From Ilex aquifolium (Eukaryota > Streptophyta > Magnoliopsida > Aquifoliales > Aquifoliaceae), in contig OX637393.1 of NCBI GenBank assembly GCA_951799425.1, forward strand, positions 33,533,244 to 33,597,243: a stretch of DNA of 64,000 bases. Direction: 5' to 3'. Of this stretch, positions 35,792 to 46,801 are shown piece by piece. The translations under genes were made by a program, and so were the position numbers. The notes below the pieces were generated by a model. The model did no database searches. It was given only the letters and a program-made list of their open reading frames with translations, and had not been told where the DNA came from. Numbering within the stretch: the stretch's first letter is position 1; each line of letters starts with the position of its first letter.

Positions 35792-38700
35792 CTATAAGAA
35801 TGTACCTCCATCCTCAAATAAGAAAGGATAATTGGCACGTATGGTGTCCTCACGCTCCCATGTTGCCTCCTCCACTCCTCGATGCTGCCACAACACCTTC
35901 ACAAGCCTCACGGTCTTGCCTCGCAAAACCTGATCCCGGCTATCCATGACACGCACTGGCCCCTCCTCAAAGGTTCCATCCGTATCAACAACAAGCTCGC
36001 CCCAATCCACAACATGCGTCGGATCTGGAGTATATTTCCGGAGCATGGAGACATGGAATACCGCGTGAACACCTGATAAAGTTGGCGGTAACGCCAATCT
36101 GTAGGCCACAGTGCCAACTCTCTCAAGTATCTCGAAGGGCCCAATATACCTCGGCGACAGCTTTCCCCGCTTGCCGAATCTGACCACTCCTCTCTTAGGC
36201 ATCACCTTCAAGAAGACATGATCTCCCACCTCAAACTCCAGAGGTCGCCGCCGTCTATCGGCGTAACTCTTCTGCCGGATCTGAGCCGTGAGAAAACGCT
36301 TCCTTATCAAATCCACCTTCTCTGAGGTGTCTCTAATCAAGTCTGGACCAGTAGAGGGTCTTTCTCCAATCTCCGTCCAACAAATTGGAGAACGGCAAGG
36401 CCTCCCGTAAAGCGCCTCATAGGGTGCCATCCGTATGCTCGCCTGATAGCTGTTATTATAGGCGAATTCCACTAAGGGTAAATGCTCTTCCCAGCTACCC
36501 TTGAGGTCTAGGACACATGCTCGTAGCATGTCCTCTAACGTCTGAATGGTCCTCTCCGACTGACCGTCTGTCTGGGGATGAAAGGTTGTGCTCATCCTCA
36601 ACTGAGTCCCCATGGCTCGCTGGAAACTCTCCCAAAAGTGAGCCGTAAACCTGGGATCCCGATCTGATACTATAGATACGGGTACCCTATGCAACCGGAC
36701 TATCTCCCTTATGTACAACCTGCAGAATTCCTCCAGCGAGAAGGTCATCCGCACCGCCAAAAAATGTGCCGACTTCGTAAGTCGGTCCACTATCACCCAC
36801 ATCGCATCATGTCCCCGCGATGTCCGTGGCAAGTGGGTCACAAAATCCATCGTGACGTGCTCCCACTTCCATTCAGCCACTTCCAACGGCTGAAGCATAC
36901 CAGCTGGCCTTTGGTGTTCAGCCTTAATCTGCTGACATGTGAGGCATTTACTCACAAAGTCGCCAATCTGCCTCTTCATCCCGCTCCAATAATACTGGCG
37001 ACGAAGATCATGATACATCTTCGTGCCGCCTGGATGCACCGCAAAACGAGAGCAATGGAACTCCCTGAGAATTTCCTCTCTCAGATCCGCCGACTGGGGA
37101 ACCACAACTCTTCCCCTAAACCGAAGACTGTCATCCGAGTGAATGGCCCAGCCCTCGTCACCAGTACCCGCCTGCACTCGGTCCCTGATGGATGATAACT
37201 CTGGGTCCTGCCCCTAGGACTCAATCACTCTGCTCAGTAGGGAAGGCGTAGCCACCAAGCTCCCTAAAACACCCTGAGTCCGACCCCGATAATGCAGCCC
37301 AAATTGGCCCACGGTCTCAAGCATCTGCCACTCCCGGGAAGCCACACTAGCTAAGACACCCCGTGACTTCCGGCTAAGTGCGTCAGCCACCACATTTGCC
37401 TTACCAGGGTGGTAATGCAAAGTGAAGTCATAGTCTTCTAGGTACTCCATCCACCTACGCTGCCTCATGTTGAGGTCCCGCTGAGTGAAGATGTACTTTA
37501 GACTTTTGTGGTCCGAAAACACCTCAAATTGTTCACCATATAAATAGTGGCGCCAAGTCTTCAAGGCAAAGACAACGGCCGCCAACTCCATATCATGCGT
37601 AGGGTAATTCTACTCGTGATTCTTCAATTGTTGAGAACCATAAGCCACCACTCTCCCGGATTGCATTAAGACACAATCAAGTCCGTCCTTGGAGGCATCG
37701 CAATACACCGTGTAGTTTTGTCCCCTCTCTGGAACAATCAAGATAGGAGCTGAAGTGAGCCTCCTCTTTAGCTCCTGGAATGCCTTCTCACACGAATCAT
37801 TCCACTCGAACTTGACCTCCTTCCGGGTCAATCTAGTCATAGGTGTTGCTAGTCGGGAGAAGTCTTCGATGAATCTCCGGTAGTACCCTGCCAATCCCAA
37901 GAAACTACGTATCTCGAAGACTGACTTTGGCCTCTCCCAACTCATAACTGCCTCAACTTTCTCCGGGTCAACTGACACCCCCGAAGCTGACACCACGTGT
38001 CCCAAAAATTTCACCTCCATGAGCCAAAATTCACACTTACTGAACTTGGCGTACAACTGGTGGTCCCTCAAGGTCTGGAGAACAATCCTCAAGTGACCCT
38101 CATGCTCCTCCTCAGTCTTGGAGTAGATCAGGATGTCATCAACAAACACCACGACGAACTGATCTAAATAGGGTTGGAACACCCTGTGCATGAGACCCAT
38201 GAATGCCGCCGGGGCATTCGTCAATCCAAATGGCATCACAATGAACTCAAAATGCCCGTAACGTGTTCTGAACGCCGTCTTAGGGATATCTGCCTCCCTA
38301 ATCCTCAACTGATGGTAGCCCGTGCGGAGATCTATCTTGGAATAGATCCGCGCTCCCCTCAGCTGATCAAACAGGTCATCAATCCTCGGCAAAGGGTACC
38401 TATTCTTTATGGTGACCCGGTTCAACTGCCGATAGTCTATACACAATCGAAGGGTCTTATCCTTCTTCTTAGCAAACAGCACCGGAGCGCCCCAAGGTGA
38501 AGTGCTCGGTCTAATAAAGCCCTTGTCCAATAATTCTTGTAATTGAACCTTGAGTTCTTGCAACTCAGCTGGCGCCATCCTATGTGGAGTCATAGAAATG
38601 GGCGAAGTACCAGGATGTAACTCGATGCTAAAATCCACATCCCTATGGGGAGGTAATCCCGGTAACTCGTTCGGAAAGACGTCCTCATACTCACACACCA

Positions 38701-39144
38701 CCCGAGGTAGACCAATTCCTGTCTTGCCTCGTCCTCCAGGGTAAGGCTCGCAAGCCAACCCATCAACTGCCCATGCCATCGAGAGTCATACACGGCTTGG
38801 GGCAAAGCATCATGATTTTCCCCCTGAAACTTGAAACAAACACCGTCCGGTGTATAGGCAATGACCCTCTTCCTATCACAATCAATGACGACCCGATGTG
38901 CCGCCAACCAGTCCATCCCAAGGATGACATCGAACTCCGACATGTCCATAACCCTAAGGTCCACGGTGAGTAGAATCCCCGAGATCTCTAACTCACAACT
39001 CCGACATATCTGATTCACACACACCCTAGCTCCTAGGGGTGAATTCACATACAACGGCTCTTCCAAAGTATCAACCTCTAAGCCCAAATCCCTCACACAT
39101 GATGCAGAAATGAATGAATGTGATGCACCAGAGTCAAATAACAC
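35792..39144 (-). pseudogene. Tekay-type PR-RT-RNase H-integrase-chromodomain (A)
   Basis: Protease: LFDSGASHSFIS at 39144 onward. RT (38779-37610): [29 protein letters not shown] and the catalytic [11 protein letters not shown]. RNase H continues at 37591 with [18 protein letters not shown] and DHKSLKYIF. Integrase (37177-35792): HPGGTKMYHDL, CLTCQQIK, the D-D-E core (TMDFVTHLP, VSDRDPRF, SERTIQTLED) and GPFEI. A C-terminal chromodomain (KVLWQHRGVEEATWE) marks the chromovirus clade. Lesions: a one-base frameshift near 38710 between PR and RT, and in-frame TAG codons at 37610-37612 and 37214-37216. The chromodomain of such elements is thought to steer integration to heterochromatin. Confidence 0.93.
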
Positions 39145-39189
39145 TTTAGCCCATAAGCGAGAAAGTAGAAATGTACCCTGAATGACCGA

Positions 39190-40377
39190 CTAGTCCACTG
39201 GCTCAGCCTGAGGTGTAATGGCGTAGACACGCCCTTGGGTCCCCGAAGTCCTGGCCTGCATGCCCTGCCCTCGGCCTCGACCCATGTTTTGGCCCATCTG
39301 GCCCGACTGCGGAGTCCCCGCTCGAAAAGTGGTAGGGACCTGAGTAGTGCCCTGGAACTGATACTGGCTTCCCTGGCCCATGGTGGGGTAGGGAGGAACA
39401 AAGTGTGTCTGTGACTGTCCCACTGATGACTGGGACTGAGATGTCCCATAGCTCTGGGATCCTTGCCTCTGCAGACAATCCCGCTTCATATGCCCCGGTT
39501 GGTGGCAATGGAAACATGTCTTCTGGCCTGCCTGGTAGGTAGTCCTGAAGTTTCTCCCGCCCTGGGAAAATTGACCTTGGCCTTGGCCTTGATAGCCGCG
39601 GCCCTGTCCTTGAGGAGCAGAGGTCCTCTGCTTCTTCCCCGAACTAGAAGAAGAGGATTGGCCCTCCTTCTTCTTATCCTTGGCACCCGCCTCACGGATG
39701 CTTCGTGCATCGTCAACCTCCCTCTCAATGGCCATAGCTGTCTCGACCATAGAGTCCAAGTCTTGTAGGCGGAGGCCCACAATCTTCCCCCGGATGGATA
39801 GTTTCAATCGATCCTCAAACCTTCTTACCTTGGCCATATCCGTGGCCACGTAATCATCAGCAAATCGGGCTAATTCTGTGAACTTAGCCACATACTCCAT
39901 CACAGTCATTGACCCTTGCTTCAATTCTAGGAATTCTCGGGCCTTTGCATGTCGAACGGCCGTTGGGAAATATTTACCCATGAAGAGCTCCTTAAACTCT
40001 CCCCATGTCATGGCCTCTAAGTTCTTCGAGGCCGTCACCCAATCCCACCACAATTGGGCTTCTCCCTCTAACTGGAATGCAGCTAGTCTTATCTTAGTAG
40101 CATCTGAGGTGACCTCCATTGCTCCTAAGATTTTGTTGATTTGCCGGAACCAATAGTCGGCCACCATCGGGTCCGCCCCTCCCATAAAAACTGGAGGTTT
40201 GTGTGCTTTAAACTGTTGGAGGTTACTCGTGCCCCCATGCCCGGCATTTGCACAAGCTTGTGCAACAGTAGCCACCATCATGCCCATGGTTTCCGTAAAC
40301 GCTTGTTGATCGAAGACCGGTGGTGGTTGATTATTGTTCCGCCCACCGTCTCGACGTCCTCTTCTCCCACTTGCCAT
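39190..40377 (-). CDS. Tekay-type Gag (A)
   Basis: 395 codons from ATG at 40377 to TAG at 39190-39192. The capsid-like retrotransposon gag domain covers about residues 70-200 (YWFRQINKILGAM, LWWDWV, FMGKYFPTAVRHAKAREFLEL). A Ser/Lys/Gln/Gly-rich linker follows, then a CCHC zinc knuckle CFHCHQPGHMKRDC near residue 290. The protease ORF follows in the same frame after the TAG, so the gag stop is either a mutation in a single gag-pol ORF or a readthrough site. Confidence 0.93.
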   Translation of the reverse strand: MASGRRGRRDGGRNNNQPPPVFDQQAFTETMGMMVATVAQACANAGHGGTSNLQQFKAHKPPVFMGGADPMVADYWFRQINKILGAMEVTSDATKIRLAAFQLEGEAQLWWDWVTASKNLEAMTWGEFKELFMGKYFPTAVRHAKAREFLELKQGSMTVMEYVAKFTELARFADDYVATDMAKVRRFEDRLKLSIRGKIVGLRLQDLDSMVETAMAIEREVDDARSIREAGAKDKKKEGQSSSSSSGKKQRTSAPQGQGRGYQGQGQGQFSQGGRNFRTTYQAGQKTCFHCHQPGHMKRDCLQRQGSQSYGTSQSQSSVGQSQTHFVPPYPTMGQGSQYQFQGTTQVPTTFRAGTPQSGQMGQNMGRGRGQGMQARTSGTQGRVYAITPQAEPVD

Positions 40378-40731
40378 CTACACACGTCAAATGGCAATGG
40401 CACACTAACTTAGTACCCCGAGGTAGGGACCAAAGTTAAAATGTTTATAATTTTCTCATTGTCTCACTAGTAGAGCGTATGCCACCAATAGTAGACATTT
40501 ATTCTTTGAACTTTCCCGTTCATTTGCGTTCCCACTCCCAAGGTTAAGTTCTCTAACCCTAGTGTGTCCATTTCCATCCACATTTTACCATGCATATAAT
40601 ACACATATCACATATCACATAACATGTAGCAATTTAAGCACATAACATGTAATGTACAATGAATGCAATGGTCTAGACCCATGCCCCATCAAGTCCTAGG
40701 TAAATCGCATACCTATGCTCTGATACCAAGC
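40378..40731 (-). other. Leader and initiator-Met primer-binding site (A)
   Basis: Non-coding 5' leader between gag and the LTR. The PBS TGGTATCAGAGC is on the minus strand at 40717-40728, three bases from the LTR. The leader resembles 312-632 of element F1. Confidence 0.88.
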
Positions 40732-41804
40732 TGTGACGCCCCAATTTCCGGGGGTCCTATATTAACCGTTGACCAACCGTCAACCCGCGAAAGTATCCGT
40801 GAATGTCCCTTAAACCCGACACCACGTCAACTAACATTCCTTTAACCAGAATCATAACCCACAACTGTAAATTGAAATCAATTATTCATTTGGTTTAACC
40901 AAGACCCAACGCACCTTGATTTACACTCCATTATAGTCCATTTACATCATTGGAGGAAGGGAAAACATAGATTGAAAATAGGGCAAAGCAATTTAAAAAT
41001 CAGTAAATTTTGGAGAGTGTACCGGTACACAGTACCGGTACTGTTAACCTACTGGAAAGGGGGTACCGGTACACAGTACCGGTACCATACTGTACCGGTA
41101 CCCAGTACCGGTACTCTCTGTCCAGTTTTGCCATTTTCAACCATTTTTTCATTTCCAATCCATTCAAAACCTTTCCCAATTCATCAAATACATGTTTGAC
41201 AAGGATTTCCATATAAAACATGGTTTGTACAAGTTCTATTACAATTGATTCCATATATTTACATATCAAAATGGAATTCTTACAAAAGCTTTACAAAATA
41301 ACCATAAAAGCCACAAGTCGGCTTTCTTCAACCTTGAGGCTCGAAATGGGAGCCGTCCGCCAGTGTAAACCCCGCACCTAAAATGTTTTTCCCACAAAGG
41401 GTGAGCCACGCTCAATAGGGTATCTCCTAATGAGGCTACTCCCCAACCTAAATGCATATGAAATGTTCACATGCCAAAATCAACAATTCATAACATTCCA
41501 AGCAAGGAAATATATTCAATGATGGAATTTGCAATGCCATGCTATGGAATGAGGTGAGACCCACTCATGCATATCAACCGAGCCCTTCCCGGCTCCTCTA
41601 CACATGCAAGTGCCAATGTGTACCAATCCGTCATTTATGTTGCACATCAAATGACATTTCATTATAGGGTCTTTATAGGGGTGGATGTTCATGGACTCAC
41701 ACCAAAGGTCACCCAACCTACACAGAATTCATGGACTTCTACCAACGGTTCCGCGTACACCGACACACTTTATGGGCTCATATACCAACGGAGTGCGTAT
41801 CCAA
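40732..41804 (-). mobile_element. Truncated 5' LTR of element A
   Basis: Matches the left LTR from its start through GTGCGTATCCAA, then stops. In the intact copy the next bases are TCACCGGG (34391 onward). About 1.3 kb of LTR is missing, including U3 and the promoter. The break joins an orphan B-type LTR (D). Confidence 0.92.
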
Positions 41805-41806
41805 AA

Positions 41807-43027
41807 TGATTGATTGGAAACTATGTCTTTCCTAACCCCTAAAATGCTATCCCTCAAATGATGCAATGTATGAGCGGAAGGAAGGATTTCTCCCCCTTTG
41901 GGATAGTGTCAAAACAAAAGGGCAATGAGGAAAGGGAAATGGGATGATGTAGATATGGAATGTGTATGCACAAAAATGCTCCCCAATCGCAAGGAGACTT
42001 TCGTGAGTTGTGTTTTACTTGGAAAGTATTCCAAGGTCGATTCCACAGGGAAGGAAGTGAACCAATGTGAAAGTGATTTGGTGAAAAACGGAAATGTAAA
42101 ATCTTTTGTCTTGAGAGTTGGTTGGTGAAGTGTATGTTAATGAAGATGTAATGATAAAACAAGTATTGGCAATTCCAAGAGATCACTCCAATGGGTATAC
42201 CACCTCAACTCAAATCACTCCTCCGATTGAGCATGAATGAACGCTTGAATCACGGAAAGCCGCGGATGACGTCGGTGAGTATCTAAGCATAAACCGTGAC
42301 TGGAATGCAAGGCAATGTACTGGAAAATAAGTGAAAATTATAAATTTCTCTCTCTAGAATCTACTATTCATCATCTCTACGCTTGGAGCCTCCCTCTCTA
42401 AAAACTCTCTCATGTAATATATATTCCCCTCAGCCATGGAGAACCCTCTACATCAAAACGTGCCAAGGGACAGGGGTAGCCCTGGAGATGTGATCTCCAT
42501 CAAAAGGTTGCAGGTGATGGCTTGGACAGGGCATGGCAGGGCACTCCTCAAGACCCAGCAGCTCAACTTCTCACTCCTCTCATTAATGCTCTCTTGCAAT
42601 CAATAGTCTAAAAGAGGTGTGAACACAATGAATAGTGTTGTGGGCTTGCAGGAGGCAGGTGGGAAAAGACATGGTGGGGTCCACAAAAATCGGCTGAGAC
42701 AAGTTCGCAGAATTTGGGCAAAATTCCTTCGGGCGTACCGGTACGCGTACCGGTACGCAGCACACCAGTAGGGTCAGCGTACCGGTACGCGTACCGGTAC
42801 GCTAGCCCTTTTTTTTCCTGAATTTCTTCCTGTCCTCCCCTGTTGAGCTTGCCTTTGGTTTTCCTTCACCCTTATTCATCTTGATGTATTTGAGAAGCCT
42901 CAAGATGGTTATGTTGCGCACTTTTACCCTGCAATCATCAAATGCTAAATTGAGAAATTATGAAGTAAAACTCCATCTTTTAATTATAAAAACCATTCAA
43001 TTAACATTGATTTGCACATGTGAATCA
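41807..43027 (-). mobile_element. Orphan Athila-like LTR D, related to LTR B
   Basis: Starts TGATTGATTGGAAAC and ends CATGTGAATCA. The blocks CTTTCCTAACCCCTAA, AATGCTCCCCAATCGCAAGG and CAAATCACTCCTCC match LTR B. It is 1,221 bp, about 740 bp shorter than B, mainly because of a deletion near 42300. The bases before it (CCAAAA) match the PBS-side bases of B. This suggests that it was the 5' LTR of an element whose body was deleted. Its cluster consists of four GTACCGGTAC palindromes at 42735, 42747, 42779 and 42791, two pairs each 12 bp apart. Confidence 0.87.
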
Positions 43028-43124
43028 TACAATATATTGTGCTAATCACCGCCTACAACATCCAGCAGCTCTCCACGAAGAACGGCGTTGTCGCCCAAAC
43101 GATCTTCTTCCTTGGAATTGCCTA

Positions 43125-43285
43125 AGCTACCCGAGCCGTCGCCCAAGTGACCCGAGCCGTCGCCCAAGTGACCCGAGCCGTAGCCCAAGTGACCCGAGTC
43201 GTCGCCCAAGCAACCCGAGGCATTACCCAAGTGATCTGAGACGTCACCCAACCGACCCGAGACAAAATCCATGTGACCCGAAGTA
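43125..43285 (+). repeat. 21-bp minisatellite in unit 1 of array I
   Basis: About seven to eight units of the type ACCCGAGCCGTCGCCCAAGTG, degrading to the right. Equivalent arrays occur at about 48388-48520 and 52760-52890 in units 2 and 3. Because 21 is a multiple of three, long open frames result on both strands. I do not regard these as genes. Confidence 0.85.
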
Positions 43286-44450
43286 ACGCCTTCTCCGTCG
43301 ACGCCTGTACCCTGGGCGCCGCCGCCAACGAGGCCAGCCCCTCCCTCATCGGTGTGTCCCTCTCGGGCATCTCTAGCGCCCAGCGACACCCACTTGTTAA
43401 TTGGCTAAGGATTGACTCGGGACCTAGAAACCTATTGAAACTCTACTCTAAGTATCAAGGACTGTTGATAAACAATGCCTCCTAGCGAGCACATCTCATC
43501 CTACAATTTAGGACTCAACGTCCTAATACGACTCTACCTCGAATGTCTAGGGAATTGGTGATGAGGTCTATCCTATCACAACCTGAAATTCAAGTCCATG
43601 TGGAGCACCGTTTCCTATACCATTATGAATAAAGGTTCCAGATACCATGTATGTTATGGAATTCTAGCCTATTCACCATATACTTTTTCTTCAACTTGTT
43701 TACTGATTTAAGCATCGGAGTCCCTTTGGCCGCCTCCAGCCATTGGTTCACCTAGATTTTCTCTTGTCTTGCAAGTTTACCAAAACTTCCCCGCCATCAT
43801 CTTTGTTTGTACAAGGCGGTCGAAATTGAGCGGGCAGCAAGAATAAGAATCAACCTCTAAAACATATGTTCTCTGGCCTCACATGGATTGCAGTGTTGAA
43901 CTGATCCTCGAGCTAATTGGAATCCTTGAATTTGACTAGGGAAGGGTCAGCGCCACCCATGCCTCACTACCCAACAGTGCTCTCATGCAAGAACCTTATA
44001 TCTCTAGCTGCCAGGAAGCTCGGCCTAATCCTGCCTCTGCTCTCAAGCAGTCTATATCTCCAGCTTCGCACTCTCTCGCGAGTCGCCAGGAAGCTCGGCC
44101 TAATTTTACCTCTGCTCCCAAGCAACCTCAGTCTCCAGCTTAGCACCTCCATCACGAGTCGTTAAAAAGCTCAGCCTCACTCAGCCTCTACTCTCATGCA
44201 TGGGAGTCTACATCGCCATAGGAGTTCTGGGAATCTACACCACCACAGGGATCCCGGGAGGAAATGTCACGAGCCCCTGCACTCGCCTGCTCAGTGCATA
44301 ATGCCTCCACCCACCATGAGGCAAGCCAAACACTATCCCGAGAAAGCCCGACATCTCGGAGATATCTCCACAGGCCTTGGGAGACCACACTCCGAGACTA
44401 GAGGCGCCCGACTCCTTTGCCTACTCTACGGGAGCCCTCTGTGCCCTCGC

Positions 44451-45513
44451 TGATTAAGGTCCAATATTTACCTTTATTACTGGGAAGGATTAATCATTTA
44501 GTTATGAAAGTATGATAAATATGGGAGATTATTTAAGAACTGGTGTTATGCTAATAAAAGATAAATTGTGTTTATTTTGCAGGAGAATAGCATAAAATTG
44601 GGAGAAAGTACGGAAAGATGAAGCATAGTTGAGGAGGAAGCATACTGGAATACGCGTCCGGACGCAAGTGGCAGAAAGCAAAGAAGCAGAAAAGGAGTAC
44701 ACTGGAAGTCGCGTCCGGACGATTGAAGAATGCGCGTCCGGACGCGTGTATTGGTCTGCCAACGCCAGATTAAGAATTTCAATATAATTGAATCTTTTCT
44801 CAGAAGAAATATATAAATAGGAGCTGAAGACCATGTAAAGGGACGACTTTTTTTTGCTTAGGAACTTTTTAATTTTAGCTTTAATTTTTGTTGATCATGT
44901 TTGGCCAGAAGGCTAAACTAGGGCTAGGGGAGAACCTCTCAAGGAAGTACGGTAACGTTATTGATTCTGAATTTAATGATTTATGATGTTTTGGTAATTT
45001 AACTTCTGATATTTTAGCAAAGTTTTTGTTCTGTAAAAATCCTTGAGTTGTTGTACTATGTACATCAATTGCTTGAATTTCCCTGCGAGTAAATAACTGG
45101 TTATTCTATGCTTGAGGTAATTATCATTATTTCGTAAAATAATATAATTGGGCGATTATTCAGGTTCTTGAATAATTCGTTGATTATAACTTTTGGTTTT
45201 CGTACTTGACTTTTAATTGAATCAACCGACATCTGATTCTTGTCTCAAGTTAATATTTGAGTCTTTAATCGTTATAGTACGGAATTGAGAGGGAGTACCT
45301 AACGCTCTAGTTTATTTATTACTGTTTTAATTATTTAAATCAATTTTCTCCATTCAACAATTCCTTAAACAAAATCATTTATTTTTAAGTTTGTTTTAGT
45401 ATTTGTGTGATTGCTTTCTTGTTACAATTCCTTGAGGGTTCGACCTCGGTATTCCGAGAAGTATATTACTTCGCTCAACTTGCGCTTGGGTTTACAATAA
45501 AAAAGTTGAAGCA
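44451..45513 (+). mobile_element. Solo LTR E with CTCGC target duplication
   Basis: 1,063 bp, TGATTAAGG...GTTGAAGCA, flanked by CTCGC (44446-44450 and 45514-45518). The homologous sites in units 2 (about 49712) and 3 (about 54055) are uninterrupted, so this is a clean insertion. TATA box ATATAAATAG at 44811-44820. Upstream are three perfect palindromes: GCGTCCGGACGC (44654-44665), CGTCCGGACG (44712-44721) and CGCGTCCGGACGCG (44733-44746). Family not assigned. Confidence 0.94.
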
Positions 45514-45518
45514 CTCGC

Positions 45519-45740
45519 TACCATCTACTGTACCATGTTGGAGGCTATACGTGGATGGGTCCTCCACCAGCGAGGACGGCGGCACAGAACTAGTGTTGAT
45601 CAGCCCCCATGGCACTCCACTCAACTACGATGTCTCTCTCGACTTTGCAACATCCAACAGCCAAGATGAATATGAGGCCCTCAAATCAGGCTTGAAGCTC
45701 GCACTGCCTGACAGCTTACAGTGACTCACAGTTGATAGTC
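45519..45740 (+). pseudogene. Retrotransposon additional RNase H fragment, unit 1
   Basis: Translated segments CWRLYVDGSSTSEDGGTELV, LISPHGTPL and SQDEYEALKSGLKLAL match the second, archaeal-like RNase H domain of Tat-lineage Ty3/gypsy elements. The first Asp (YVDGSS) and a Glu (DEYEAL) of the catalytic set are kept. A TGA after DSLQ ends it, and the C-terminal part is lost. This is the only recognisable coding trace in the unit. Confidence 0.75.
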
Positions 45741-45867
45741 AACCAGGTAAAAGGAGGGCTCCCCTAGGCATCCGTACCCAGCGCCACACAGCCTAGGCGT
45801 CCGTGCCAACCAACACCCAGCGCCCCTCTTCGTCCTCTCCCAGCGGCGCCTGCGTCTTAATCTCCAA

Positions 45868-46190
45868 CATAGCGGCTCTCACGAGAGTCGCCAGAAAGCT
45901 TAGCCTATATTTGCCTCTACTCTCACGCAAGCAGCCTATGTCTCCAACTTAGCAGCTCTCACGGGAGTCGTCAAAAGCTTGGTTTATCTCTACTCTGCTC
46001 TCAAGCAGGCAACCTATGTCTCCAGCTTAAGGGCTCTCACGAGAGTCGCCAAAAACTTGGCCTATCTATGTTCTGCTCTGCTCTCAAGCAAGCAACCTAT
46101 GTCTCCAGTTTAACGGCTCTCTCACGAGTCACCAAAAGCTTGGCCTAATCCTAACTCTACTCTGAAGCAGCCTTGGTCTCCCAGAAGCTC
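45868..46190 (+). repeat. About 79-bp tandem repeat in unit 1 of array I
   Basis: Repeats of a unit with TCTCCAGCTTAGCGGCTCTC, then ACGAGAGTCGCCAAAAGCTT and a stretch ending in AAGCA. Equivalent arrays lie at about 50053-50560 (starts 50053, 50133, 50211, 50290) and 54390-54830. Copy numbers differ between units. Confidence 0.85.
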
Positions 46191-46801
46191 AGCCTAACTC
46201 AGTCTGTGCTTATACGTAAAAAAACCTCATTCTCTAGAAGCTCGGCCTCGAGAGCTGTTGCTCTCTTATGAGCCAACCTCAACTGCAGCCTGGTGCCCAG
46301 GTCTCTCCTCCACCAAGGCTCTCTACACCTCGTTGAGTTTGAGCATCCTCAAAAGTACAAAAAAACTGCAGCCATCTGCACATTTTTGAAAGCCAGAATG
46401 CCAGCATGACCAAACACACAGAACAGAGGGTTCCACATAACAGCAGGGTACCATAGCAAAGTCCTCTATCTCGGTATCAATGATACCCTCAAGACCCCAA
46501 GAGTTAACATCCAAGGGTGTCACAAACATCCAAAGCCTCTCCTTAGCCAAAATTCACATCCTGTAGCAGGGACATCACACCATTGCTAGAAGCAGGATAA
46601 TTATGTGAACCGCTGGGCCTTCCGAGAAGCAGCAGGACCATCAGACCTCAGTTGGGAAGCATTGGGGGCATCAGATCTCACCCCTTCTAGGAGGAAGGGA
46701 AGCCACCATATGGAACAAGATATATGTTCTACCCAAAGGAATGAGCTCACTCATGCCCTCAACCCCCAATCACTGCTAGGGCTTGGGGCATGGGGGGCAA
46801 A

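Larger units (their letters stand above)
19416..41804 (-). mobile_element. Tekay-type chromovirus A, split by element B
   Basis: A minus-strand Ty3/gypsy chromovirus: 5' LTR on the right (40732-41804, truncated), initiator-Met PBS (40717-40728), gag, PR-RT-RNase H-integrase with chromodomain, PPT (35698-35710) and 3' LTR on the left (19416-35697, interrupted by B). Comparing the roughly 1.07 kb of LTR present on both sides I saw about eleven differences, near 1%. It is recent, but older than B. It inserted into the 3' LTR of C. Its far right LTR end and target duplication are lost. Confidence 0.93.

Noticed and set aside
43042-43389. Minus-strand Gly/Asp-rich repeat protein
   Set aside because: The frame is forced open by a 21-bp minisatellite. 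It lacks a recognisable domain and has no promoter context.
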